Translations under genes and position numbers: made by a program
Notes under the pieces: model-generated
Database searches by the model: none
Told to the model about the DNA's origin: nothing
Seen by the model: the letters and a program-made list of their open reading frames with translations, nothing else
From: an uncultured Lachnospiraceae bacterium
GTDB lineage: Bacteria > Bacillota > Clostridia > Lachnospirales > Lachnospiraceae
Assembly: GCA_910587085.1 (NCBI GenBank)
Contig: CAJUMC010000089.1
Span: 1-8,911 of the forward strand
DNA length: 8,911 nt
Direction of reading: 5' to 3'
Shown: positions 1 to 5,536 of the stretch, piece after piece
Position numbering within the stretch: position 1 is the first letter of the stretch
Layout: each line of letters begins with the position of its first letter

Positions 1-207
1 ATTTGAATCAAGTGCATGGTTTTAATTATGGAACACATTCATGCGTTTGTCGTGATAGAATTGCATTTAACCCTTGACTAAAAAAGTACAATTATGTGGA
101 AACAATTAAATTAGCGGAAAATCCTTGATTTTACTGACTTTTCGCCGCATTTTATGTTCTCCGGAGAATGCTGCAATCCTGTTCAGACAATTTGCGTTAG
201 TGACAAA
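1..207. other. AT-rich flank beyond the integrase, no gene seen
   Basis: This stretch is clearly richer in A and T than the rest of the window. It contains no tRNA-like fold and no open frame that is convincing. One frame is open from the window edge to a TGA at 75-77 (about 24 codons), but that length is expected by chance. A perfect 12-bp palindrome, TTCTCCGGAGAA, lies at 157-168. Because the integrase gene ends at 208, this is where the element boundary (attL or attR core) would be expected, but only one end is in view, so the core cannot be identified by matching. The change in base composition near 180-210 suggests, without proving, that host sequence begins here. Confidence 0.4.
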
Positions 208-216
208 TTAGCGACA
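197..216. repeat. Short direct repeat at the end of the integrase gene
   Basis: TTAGTGACA (197-205) and TTAGCGACA (208-216) are direct repeats matching at 8 of 9 bases with an 11-bp period. The second copy covers the integrase stop codon. Weaker relatives occur nearby on the left (TTAGCGGAA at 111-119). Arm-type integrase binding sites and attachment cores commonly lie at this position in integrative elements, so this is a candidate integrase binding region. The similarity is short and the assignment is an inference. Confidence 0.3.
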
Positions 217-1371
217 GATTACCACCTGAATTTTGGCGATTTCTGTCTGCAGCTCCTCTGCAGTGCGGTGGCCGTAAACGGATTTCTCCACGTCGCTGCC
301 GAGCGAGTGTCCCATCAGCAGATGCTTCGATAGATCATCAACGCCGTACCGGTCGCAGAGCCAGCTGAATGTATGTCGGCAGTCATGAGGGGTATGGCGT
401 TTGCCGTCCGCCGTGCGGGCTATGCCCAGGCGCTCCAGCGCCGGGTAAAAGCAATTCGACCGGAAATACCCGGCGCGGAAGTCTGCCGGGACGAAATGCG
501 CCGCGAAAGGCAGGATCGCCGCGTGAATCGGGACCATCCGCCCGCGGCCGGCCGCCGTCTTGACGCCGCCGCGAAAACAGCGTGTCTCCAGGTCGATTTC
601 TAGGCTTTCCAGCGCCTTGATGCGGAAGCCGCTGTAAATCATCAGCAGGATGGTTCCGACATGCTCCTCATCCCGATGCGCCCAGAGGATCGCAAGCTCG
701 GCCGGCGTGAACGGCTCGCCGGATTCGTCGTCGTCCGGGCGGTTGATTGTGACAAATTGGGAATAATCCTTGTCCACCATGTCGTTCTGAAGGGCGAAGC
801 GATACAGCTGCCGGAACAGGGTAACGATCAGCTCCAGGCTTGCGTGATTGAGCGGGCAGGCATCTACAACGGCCTGCATATCCGCTTTCCGGAGGCTGCG
901 GAATCCGCGGTCGTGGAGAGCAGCACAGTTCCGGAAGGCGGCGCGCGTGGAATTGGCGGCGGAGGCAGAGAGCTTCTTTTTCTGGTTGACAACATATTTA
1001 TCCTGGTAATACAGCTCGTATACTTCGCGGAACGTCAGGTTTGCCGTCGCAAGATCGTAGGGATTCCGGTTGTATTCCAACAGAGCGGCCATGGCAGTTT
1101 TCCAGTCCGGATAGTAGCCGATGGCGGGCACGGGCTTCGGACAGCCGTTCCAGTCAAACTCGGTTGTGGGCGGATAAGCGGCATACGGGCGCGTCCGCCG
1201 GCCGGAAAGCTTTTTGATGCTGCCGGTGCCGTTCGGAAGCTTGCGGCGGGTGCTCCGGCCGCGGCGGTGCTTCGGGGCCGCAGAAGCGGCACAGATGGGA
1301 TAACCGCAGCCGGGACAGGCGGCCGCCTGATCGGATATGCTGCGGGAACATTCGGGGCAACGAATAAGCAT
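208..1371 (-). CDS. int: Tyrosine recombinase integrase with N-terminal zinc ribbon
   Basis: This 387-residue tyrosine recombinase would integrate and excise the element by strand exchange between attachment sites. The catalytic set is complete: Arg250 (in YSGFRIKALESL), Lys271, His329 and Arg332 (the HxxR motif, HDCR), His355 (LLMGHS) and the nucleophile Tyr366. A core-binding helical domain occupies about 113-205. Residues 48-75 (NGTGSIKKLSGRR and following) resemble the arm-DNA-binding N-terminal domain of phage integrases. Ahead of that is an added zinc ribbon with Cys5, Cys8, Cys19 and Cys22, then a basic stretch at 34-44. The ATG start has a GGAGGAGG ribosome site at 1377-1384. The gene is transcribed away from the other elements towards the presumed element end, the usual place for int. 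Length is normal for the family plus the zinc ribbon. Confidence 0.93.
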   Translation of the reverse strand: MLIRCPECSRSISDQAAACPGCGYPICAASAAPKHRRGRSTRRKLPNGTGSIKKLSGRRTRPYAAYPPTTEFDWNGCPKPVPAIGYYPDWKTAMAALLEYNRNPYDLATANLTFREVYELYYQDKYVVNQKKKLSASAANSTRAAFRNCAALHDRGFRSLRKADMQAVVDACPLNHASLELIVTLFRQLYRFALQNDMVDKDYSQFVTINRPDDDESGEPFTPAELAILWAHRDEEHVGTILLMIYSGFRIKALESLEIDLETRCFRGGVKTAAGRGRMVPIHAAILPFAAHFVPADFRAGYFRSNCFYPALERLGIARTADGKRHTPHDCRHTFSWLCDRYGVDDLSKHLLMGHSLGSDVEKSVYGHRTAEELQTEIAKIQVVICR

Positions 1372-1410
1372 ACGATCCTCCTCCGAAAAAAGGGCATAAA
1401 AAATACACCC

Positions 1411-1439
1411 TGGATTTCTGGCGGGATGTATGGTACAAT
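1411..1439 (+). promoter_or_regulatory. Candidate extended -10 promoter for a short RNA
   Basis: TGGTACAAT at 1431-1439 fits an extended -10 element (TG-n-TACAAT). The -35 region 17 bp upstream (TGGATT, 1411-1416) matches consensus at only 3 of 6 positions, which an extended -10 can tolerate. Transcription would start near 1446 and reach the terminator at 1498-1532, giving an RNA of about 85-90 nt. Two interleaved inverted repeats overlap this site: CACCCTG at 1406-1412 with CAGGGTG at 1449-1455, and GGTACA at 1432-1437 with TGTACC at 1459-1464. They could bind a regulator, or they could control the integrase leader on the opposite strand. The call rests on motif match only. Confidence 0.3.
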
Positions 1440-1497
1440 CAACTTGTTCAGGGTGGAGTGTACCTTACATCCGCTGTGATGGGGTTCCTCTGTCGGG

Positions 1498-1532
1498 CAG
1501 CTTCCGGTTGGCGCCGGGGGCTGTCTTTTTTT
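1498..1532 (+). terminator. Intrinsic terminator between int and the ImmA-like gene
   Basis: A 10-bp stem pairs 1498-1507 (CAGCTTCCGG) with 1514-1523 (CCGGGGGCTG) using two G-T pairs around a six-base loop, and is followed at once by TCTTTTTTT (1524-1532). This is a textbook rho-independent terminator for + strand transcription. Both flanking genes are on the minus strand, where the same hairpin has no T-run after it, so it does not end either of them. It must end a + strand transcript starting nearby, or block antisense transcription running into the repressor operon. Confidence 0.8.
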
Positions 1533-1633
1533 GCGCAGGCTTGCAATGGGAATTCTGTCGCTGATGCGGTATTCAAGCCGCGTGGCGGGCAGGGTGAAAT
1601 GCTATTCTGGTTAATTGGATAACCCTGTTCTGC

Positions 1634-2089
1634 TCAAAGCACTTCCATTACAGCCAGGGAAGGCTCAAAAAAGATCACATAATGATCTATCCGGCAGCTG
1701 ACGCCGTATTTCCGCCGGTAACATTCCAGGGCTTCCTGCAGGAATTCTTCCGTTACCTCCAGATATTCGGCCATTTCGGCCCGGTCACAGCAATGGCGCC
1801 GGTATGCCCGGATAATTCCCTCCAGTCCGATCATTCGGTTGTAGGCGTATAAACGCCCGGCCTGCTCTGCTTTTCTGTTTTGCACGGTATCCTGTTCCAG
1901 AATATCCCCCACGGCTGTTTCAAAGTGCCCGATTTCCTCCGCCAGCACGCAGGCTTTTTCAGCGTCGGAAAGCCCTCCGCGGATCGCAATCCGGTTTCCC
2001 TGGATCCGGCCTCTGCTGCTGCGCAGAGGTTTTTCTTTGACAATCAGACCGCTTTCTTCCGCCTGAATCAGCAATTCGGTATAGTTCAA
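1634..2089 (-). CDS. ImmA/IrrE-family (DUF955) protein, anti-repressor protease type
   Basis: ImmA/IrrE proteins are metallopeptidase-fold proteins that cleave the cognate XRE repressor and so induce an integrated element. This 151-residue protein shows the family signature VLAEEIGHFETAVGD (48-62) and the downstream helical block RKAEQAGRLYAYN (72-84), then a C-terminal ALECYRRKYG stretch typical of clostridial members. The canonical HExxH motif reads EEIGH (51-55), so the first metal-ligand His is replaced by Glu while Glu52 and His55 remain. The start is TTG at 2087-2089, chosen because AAGGAG lies 8 bases upstream (2098-2103) and no better start exists. The gene follows the repressor stop after 29 bases, so the two are very likely co-transcribed, fitting a repressor and protease pair. 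Whether it is catalytically active cannot be judged from sequence. Confidence 0.87.
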   Translation of the reverse strand: MNYTELLIQAEESGLIVKEKPLRSSRGRIQGNRIAIRGGLSDAEKACVLAEEIGHFETAVGDILEQDTVQNRKAEQAGRLYAYNRMIGLEGIIRAYRRHCCDRAEMAEYLEVTEEFLQEALECYRRKYGVSCRIDHYVIFFEPSLAVMEVL

Positions 2090-2118
2090 ATTATCAGCTC
2101 CTTGTCATTCCGTAATCC

Positions 2119-2649
2119 CTAAAAATTTTCATCATTCATAATCGCGTTGTCATAAGCAACGTCTTCTTCGGAAGCGTCCGGTTCTGCATGGGCAGCGCGG
2201 AGCAGGGGCGTCGCTGATACCACATGCTTACCGCAAGCCGGCTTATCCCTGTGCGGCTCATACTTCTCCCGGCTGATTAGCTTCAGTCGCCGCAGGGCAA
2301 TCGCAAGCTCGTCACGGAACAATTCCGCGGCTTCCGGGGAAAGCTCCTGGCCGTCGTAGGCAGCAGGGCCATAGCCGCTTCGGGTGAGCTTATTCATAAT
2401 GCTGTCCAGATCCTGTTTGATATCCTGCTCTTCGCGCAACGCCGATACAGGTTCGTCTGCGCCGATAATATCGCTTTTTTTGCAGTTCAGCGCCTCTGTG
2501 ATTTTTTCGATCATGCCCATTTTGGGCTCCGTCCGGTTCACTTCCCAGGAAGAAACCGTTTTGTCGCTTACGCCGACCAGGCCGGCAAGCTCGGACTGTT
2601 TCAGGTTGCGAAGCTCACGCCATTTCCGTATATTGTCGCCAATGCTCAT
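2119..2649 (-). CDS. XRE-family (CI-like) lysogeny repressor
   Basis: This 176-residue protein has an N-terminal helix-turn-helix of the XRE/Cro-CI type (about 4-60; QSELAGLVGVSDKTVSSWE is the core, 18-36). It is followed by a helical, charged C-terminal part (about 68-176) without the Ser/Lys self-cleavage peptidase of lambda CI. Repressors lacking that domain are typically inactivated by a separate ImmA-type protease, and one is encoded immediately downstream. The ATG has a GGTGG-type ribosome site within AAAGGTGG about 7 bases upstream. Its promoter (2675-2703) contains one of the four 13-bp operators in its spacer, so it is probably autoregulated. Role as master repressor is inferred from position, divergent orientation and operator layout. 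Confidence 0.9.
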   Translation of the reverse strand: MSIGDNIRKWRELRNLKQSELAGLVGVSDKTVSSWEVNRTEPKMGMIEKITEALNCKKSDIIGADEPVSALREEQDIKQDLDSIMNKLTRSGYGPAAYDGQELSPEAAELFRDELAIALRRLKLISREKYEPHRDKPACGKHVVSATPLLRAAHAEPDASEEDVAYDNAIMNDENF

Positions 2650-2674
2650 TGTGATACCACCTTTCTATACGTCC

Positions 2675-2703
2675 ATTATATATGCTTTGTAGGGCTGCGT
2701 CAA
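2675..2703 (-). promoter_or_regulatory. Repressor (PRM-like) promoter
   Basis: Read on the minus strand, TTGACG (2698-2703) and a perfect TATAAT (2675-2680) are separated by exactly 17 bp. Transcription would start near 2668, about 20 bases before the repressor start codon. The operator at 2680-2692 fills the spacer and touches the -10 box, so a bound regulator would exclude RNA polymerase. Confidence 0.8.
2680..2692 (-). promoter_or_regulatory. Operator copy 1 (minus orientation)
   Basis: On the minus strand this reads CTACAAAGCATAT, matching the 13-bp operator CTACAAAACGTAG at 10 of 13 positions. It lies in the spacer of the repressor promoter. It is the most divergent of the four copies, and so perhaps the weakest binding site. 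Confidence 0.6.
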
Positions 2704-2710
2704 ATAAAAT

Positions 2711-2723
2711 ATACAAAACATAG
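2711..2723 (+). promoter_or_regulatory. Operator copy 2
   Basis: ATACAAAACATAG matches the operator consensus at 11 of 13 positions. It lies between the two divergent promoters, 9 bases upstream of the -35 box of the early promoter and just upstream of the repressor promoter, a position from which a bound repressor could act on both. Confidence 0.65.
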
Positions 2724-2732
2724 AAAAAACAG

Positions 2733-2761
2733 TTGACAAAATGCGAATCATGGTTCATACT
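2733..2761 (+). promoter_or_regulatory. Early (PR-like) promoter
   Basis: A perfect TTGACA -35 box (2733-2738) is followed after 17 bp by CATACT (2756-2761), which matches the -10 consensus at 4 of 6. Transcription would start near 2768, immediately before operator copy 3, and would drive the cro-like gene and the early operon. Confidence 0.75.
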
Positions 2762-2772
2762 GATAAAGAAAT

Positions 2773-2785
2773 CTACAAAACGTAG
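2773..2785 (+). promoter_or_regulatory. Operator copy 3, next to the cro ribosome site
   Basis: CTACAAAACGTAG has 4-bp inverted arms (CTAC/GTAG) around AAAAC and is identical to copy 4. It begins about five bases after the predicted start of early transcription and overlaps the first bases of the AGGAGG ribosome site (2784-2789). A bound repressor would sit directly on the start of the early transcript. Confidence 0.75.
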
Positions 2786-2797
2786 GAGGTAGCAAAG

Positions 2798-3028
2798 ATG
2801 AATTTTACGATGAAGCAATGGCGGCTCCTGAAAGGCCTGACCCAGGAAGAAATGGCAAAAAGGTGCCATGTACACAGAACCACGTATGTGTCTTGGGAAG
2901 CAAACCCGGAGAAAATAACTATTGGGAACGCACGGCTGATTGCCGCGGCGCTGGGTGAGAGTGTGGATACTATTTTTTTTGCCGGAGATTCTACAAAACG
3001 TAGTATCGCAGGAGTAGAAAGGAGTTGA
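2798..3028 (+). CDS. Cro-like XRE DNA-binding protein
   Basis: This 76-residue protein is almost entirely one XRE helix-turn-helix domain (about 5-60). It has LTQEEMAKRCHVHRTTYVSWE (14-34) as the recognition unit and the phage-Cro-like stretch ITIGNARLIAAALGESVDTIFF after it. The ATG has AGGAGG 8 bases upstream. It is the first gene of the + strand operon and diverges from the repressor, so it is likely the lytic-side antagonist competing for the same operators. Its own codons for DSTKRS contain operator copy 4. The next gene starts 7 bases after its stop. Confidence 0.88.
   Translation: MNFTMKQWRLLKGLTQEEMAKRCHVHRTTYVSWEANPEKITIGNARLIAAALGESVDTIFFAGDSTKRSIAGVERS
2991..3003 (+). promoter_or_regulatory. 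Operator copy 4 inside the cro-like gene
   Basis: CTACAAAACGTAG here is identical over all 13 bases to copy 3, 218 bp upstream, although it lies in coding sequence. It also falls between a possible weak promoter pair, TTGCCG (2979-2984) and TAGTAT (3001-3006) with 16-bp spacing, that would serve the next gene. It could be an intragenic silencing or roadblock site, or the far partner of a repression loop. Confidence 0.65.
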
Positions 3029-3035
3029 GGGCGCA

Positions 3036-3281
3036 GTGAAAAGAGAAAGCAACCGCGTGACCGTCACGCAGGCGGCCGCAGAACTTGGCATATCGCCGCA
3101 GGCGCTGCGGGAACGCCTGAAACAGGGAATCGGGGAAATCGCCTTGATCGGCGAGGTACTCCCACAGCTGCAGGGCGGCCGCCGGCTCCGCTATATGATC
3201 TTCCGGGACCGGCTTGACCGGTATCTGGGAAAGGGGGCGGGCAGCCATGGAACCGGGGACACGCCGACGGATAACGGCTGA
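3036..3281 (+). CDS. Small helix-turn-helix phage early protein
   Basis: This 81-residue protein has an N-terminal helix-turn-helix of excisionase/MerR type (VTVTQAAAELGISPQALRERL, 8-28). A short beta-rich segment follows, ending in RLRYMIFRDRLDRYLG (about 50-65), a layout I associate with the small HTH proteins that follow cro in clostridial prophages. The C-terminal 15 residues are low in structure and overlap the next gene. The start is GTG, supported by AAAGGAG at 3018-3024, with rather long spacing. It may be an excisionase or an early transcription regulator; sequence alone does not decide. It shares the operon with the genes on both sides. Confidence 0.8.
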   Translation: MKRESNRVTVTQAAAELGISPQALRERLKQGIGEIALIGEVLPQLQGGRRLRYMIFRDRLDRYLGKGAGSHGTGDTPTDNG

Positions 3282-3768
3282 AGAGCTGGCAGAGCTGACG
3301 GCTGATATCGACCGCGCAGAGCGCTCCGGGGAATTGGAAGGTATGTTTGGTGGGGAAATTCCCCATACAGACTTATATCCATGCAAGAAGCAGCTTTTGC
3401 AAAGCATTGGCCCTGCAATGAAACTGACCAGAGGCTTTTTTAAGCGGGTCTATGGCTATGATCTGACGTCGCCGGGATTCTCTGATCAGGTGATTGACGT
3501 GCTGGAACGAGATGGTTGCAGCCATGCAAAGCAATATTACGATATGGTGGTAAACGAAGTGCGGCAGCAGAGCGATGCTGAATGGAAAAGTGCGTCAGCC
3601 TGGTATGTGAAAGAATGCGATAAAATGTGGGCATCGAGAAGGAAAGGGGGCGAGGAAGAACGGAACCGGAGAAGAGAACAGCTGTGGAAGAAAGGGCAGC
3701 TGCTGAGGAGGAAGCGCGCACTATTGCTGCAGAGATTGCAGCAGTTGAACAACAGCTTGCAGGCTTAG
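3247..3768 (+). CDS. Early-region protein of unknown function
   Basis: I do not recognise this 173-residue protein. It starts with a charged helical stretch (ITAEELAELTADIDRAERSG), then a central block with TRGFFKRVYGYDLTSPGFSD, and ends in a strongly basic, Leu/Gln-rich helix. The ATG at 3247 is preferred over an in-frame TTG at 3214 because AAAGGGGG precedes it at 3230-3237 and the TTG has no ribosome site. It overlaps the previous gene by 35 bases and the downstream ATPase frame by up to 141 bases, the latter in the -1 frame. The last 45 or so residues lie in that overlap, so the true C-terminus is uncertain: either the genes overlap, or a frameshift (real or a sequence error) joins them. 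Confidence 0.72.
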   Translation: MEPGTRRRITAEELAELTADIDRAERSGELEGMFGGEIPHTDLYPCKKQLLQSIGPAMKLTRGFFKRVYGYDLTSPGFSDQVIDVLERDGCSHAKQYYDMVVNEVRQQSDAEWKSASAWYVKECDKMWASRRKGGEEERNRRREQLWKKGQLLRRKRALLLQRLQQLNNSLQA

Positions 3769-4829
3769 AACAGGAATGCTTTACGCGCCAGCAAGCGGAA
3801 CCGATGCCAGCTCCGGTCAGGCTGGTTTCTTTGTCAGAGGTGGAAGAAAAGGAACCGGAATGGCTTGTATGGCAATATATCCCAAAGGGACAGATAAACC
3901 TTCTTGCCGGGGATGGAGGGTCAGGCAAAACAACATCTTGGTGCGGATTGGCAGCAGCGGTAAGCAAGGGTACACGGGCCTTTTTTGAGGCCGAAGGCCC
4001 AAACGAAAATCCTTTTGCAGGGAGAGAGCCTCAGAAGGTGATGTTTTTCAGTTCGGAGGATTCCTTGGAATACACCTTGAAGGCAAGGCTTCGGAAGGCC
4101 GGGGCAAATTTAGATAATATTTATTCTGCGAGCTTGCGGGATGAGCGGTTTGCACAGATTAAGTTTAACAGCCCTATATTGAAAGAGATGATAAAAGAGG
4201 TAAGGCCGGCTCTTGTAATCTTCGACCCGATCCAGGCGTTTATCCCGCCGGAAATTCAGATGGGGCAGCGGAATGCCATGCGGGCATGTCTGAATCCGCT
4301 GATCGGCCTGGGAGAAGAATATGGGACAACCTTTCTGATCGTGGTACATACCAACAAGCGGCAGGGAGTATACGGCAGGAACCGTATTGCCGACAGCGCG
4401 GATGTTTGGGATATTGCACGAAGCGTTCTTATCACAGGAGCGGCAGGAAAGAATATACGGTATCTGTCACAGGAGAAAAGCAATTATGGAGAACCCGGCA
4501 GAACGGCCCTGTATGCCATTGAGGACGGCGTAGCGGTATTTAAAGAGTATTGTGATAAGCATGATGCGGATTTCGTGAAAGAACATGATTTGTCGGCTTA
4601 TCAGGCCCCACAGCGGCAGAGCGCGGAAGCTTTTATTATGGACTTTCTCAAGAATGGGAAGAAGCCTACGGCTGAACTGGATGAGGCGGCGACGGCAGCA
4701 GGGATTACCAGCGCAACGTTAAGCAGAGCTAAAACAGCGCTGCGGGAACGTGGCCTAATGGGGACGAAGTCCGCAGGATACGGACAAAGCAAGGCTTGGT
4801 ATTGCTATCTGATAGAGCCGTCTTCTTAA
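3627..4829 (+). CDS. RecA-fold RepA-like replication ATPase
   Basis: This is a hexameric-helicase-like ATPase of the AAA_25/RepA group, expected to act in replication initiation of the element. As drawn (400 residues) it has an Ala/Glu-rich coiled-coil lead (about 20-58). Next comes YIPKGQINLLAGDGGSGKTT with the Walker A motif (G95-T102, Lys101), then Walker B LVIFDP (196-201), the sensor strand LIVVHTNK (237-244), and a C-terminal winged helix (about 330-395). The start is uncertain. GTG 3627 lacks a ribosome site, GTG 3684 has GGAG upstream, and ATG 3804 begins just before the conserved core. All three keep the ATPase domain intact. The gene is followed directly by an iteron cluster, which fits an initiator or helicase working at an adjacent origin. 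No primase is seen in the window. Confidence 0.9.
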   Translation: MGIEKERGRGRTEPEKRTAVEERAAAEEEARTIAAEIAAVEQQLAGLEQECFTRQQAEPMPAPVRLVSLSEVEEKEPEWLVWQYIPKGQINLLAGDGGSGKTTSWCGLAAAVSKGTRAFFEAEGPNENPFAGREPQKVMFFSSEDSLEYTLKARLRKAGANLDNIYSASLRDERFAQIKFNSPILKEMIKEVRPALVIFDPIQAFIPPEIQMGQRNAMRACLNPLIGLGEEYGTTFLIVVHTNKRQGVYGRNRIADSADVWDIARSVLITGAAGKNIRYLSQEKSNYGEPGRTALYAIEDGVAVFKEYCDKHDADFVKEHDLSAYQAPQRQSAEAFIMDFLKNGKKPTAELDEAATAAGITSATLSRAKTALRERGLMGTKSAGYGQSKAWYCYLIEPSS

Positions 4830-4839
4830 AGAGGTTTTG

Positions 4840-5008
4840 AACTTGAGGGAGTAAAGGAAAAAAGTCAGTATTTATAAGGGTTTACGTTTATTCAGCAGGG
4901 TGAGGGAGAAAAGGCAGAATGCAGAGCAAAAAATCTCTTTACTCGCTCACCCTGCTGAGAAAGCAGAAGCCGCATAAATCAAGGCTTTGCGCTTTACTCC
5001 CTCAAGTT
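4840..5008. repeat. Outer inverted repeat of the iteron region, 17-bp arms
   Basis: AACTTGAGGGAGTAAAG at 4840-4856 is repeated perfectly in inverse orientation at 4992-5008. The arms are 135 bases apart and enclose the second inverted pair. A perfect 17-bp match is far beyond chance for this gap. Confidence 0.9.
4892..4958. repeat. Inner inverted repeat of the iteron region, 22-bp arms
   Basis: The arms 4892-4913 and 4937-4958 match at 20 of 22 positions, with a perfect 13-bp part TCAGCAGGGTGAG at the outer side, and leave a 23-base loop. There is no T-run on either side, so a terminator function is unlikely. A cruciform or a pair of protein sites is more plausible. Confidence 0.88.
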
Positions 5009-5151
5009 TCCTTACGGTCTATGAGAATGAGTGAATAAGCAAAGGGTGAGCGAATAAGGAATGTACGCTACAGGCGGACGTGAAGGAGGGATTTTCTTCA
5101 CCTGGTGGACATGATATTATGGGTGTTTACGCAGAAAGAAAGGAGCAGGGA

Positions 5152-5502
5152 ATGCCAATTTTGAAAGAATGGTTTACAGAAGCGGGCTTAGGAACAGAGG
5201 TGCATAACGTTATTGCTGATTTTAGAACGCCGGACGGAAAGAGCGCACACCGGGCGTATCAGATTATTTCCAGCGGCGCTCCATGCACGGATGAAGTAAT
5301 GCTTGAGCACATAAAGGCGCAGCTGCCGCAGAACTGCCGGTTGTGCAGTATCTACGAAGTAATGGCCAATTGTAAGGTGTCGGAACTGGAAAAACTATCC
5401 ATGTCCTTTGATGTTTTCAACTACAAGCTGCGGTTTTTCTATGTTGATAAGGAATTGGCAATGGAGTACATAAAGGAAATTCAAAACGGTAATCTGGGAT
5501 AG
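5152..5502 (+). CDS. Small early-region protein of unknown function
   Basis: I do not recognise this 116-residue soluble protein. It has no signal peptide or membrane segment. It begins MPILKEWFTEAGLG and reads as a mixed alpha/beta fold, with an acidic helix (SELEKLSMSFDVF) and a C-terminal FFYVDKELAMEYIKEI segment. Cys residues near the middle (SGAPCTDE, NCRLCS) are not arranged as a clear metal site. The start at 5152 is chosen because AAAGGAG ends 7-8 bases upstream; the frame is open back to GTG 5080 but earlier starts (5119, 5080) have poorer spacing. It follows the iteron region and precedes the 5537 gene by 34 bases, so it may need its own promoter within or after the iteron array. 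Confidence 0.78.
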   Translation: MPILKEWFTEAGLGTEVHNVIADFRTPDGKSAHRAYQIISSGAPCTDEVMLEHIKAQLPQNCRLCSIYEVMANCKVSELEKLSMSFDVFNYKLRFFYVDKELAMEYIKEIQNGNLG

Positions 5503-5536
5503 TATATTTTTTGCCCGGTGAGAAGCAGGAGTTTAT

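Larger units (their letters stand above)
4840..5059. other. Candidate replication origin with six iterons
   Basis: This non-coding gap carries six copies of a 13-bp motif, TGAGnGAnTAAnG or close to it: 4844-4856 (+), 4901-4913 (+), 4937-4949 (-), 4992-5004 (-), 5028-5040 (+) and 5047-5059 (+). Copies 1 and 4, and copies 2 and 3, are arms of two nested inverted repeats. An AT-rich stretch (about 4857-4892) between copies 1 and 2 could be the melting region. No canonical DnaA box is present, although copy 5 contains AGTGAATAA, two changes from the box read in reverse (TGTGGATAA). The position directly after a RepA-like ATPase, with no ORF, supports an origin or an autoregulatory initiator-binding array. 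Confidence 0.65.

Noticed and set aside
3..77. Open frame from the window edge ending in TGA at 75-77 as the end of a host gene
   Set aside because: About 24 codons without a stop is expected by chance in one of three frames, and I recognise no family in it.
74..91. TTGACT and TACAAT boxes near the left edge as a promoter
   Set aside because: The two boxes are only 7 bases apart, too close for a sigma-70-type promoter.
661..1479. Long + strand open frame (272 codons) antisense to the integrase
   Set aside because: It mirrors the integrase codons, lacks a ribosome site, and its composition is Gly/Val/Arg-rich as expected from the reverse strand of a GC-rich gene. The catalytic motifs of the integrase prove which strand codes.
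3640..3655. Canonical -1 programmed frameshift site joining the 3247 gene to the ATPase
   Set aside because: The run AGGAAAGGGGGCG does not give an X-XXY-YYZ heptamer in the correct phase, and I saw no obvious downstream pseudoknot.
4892..4958. Inner inverted repeat as a transcription terminator for the ATPase gene
   Set aside because: No T-run follows on either strand, and the arms carry the iteron motif found elsewhere in the gap, so a DNA-binding role fits better.
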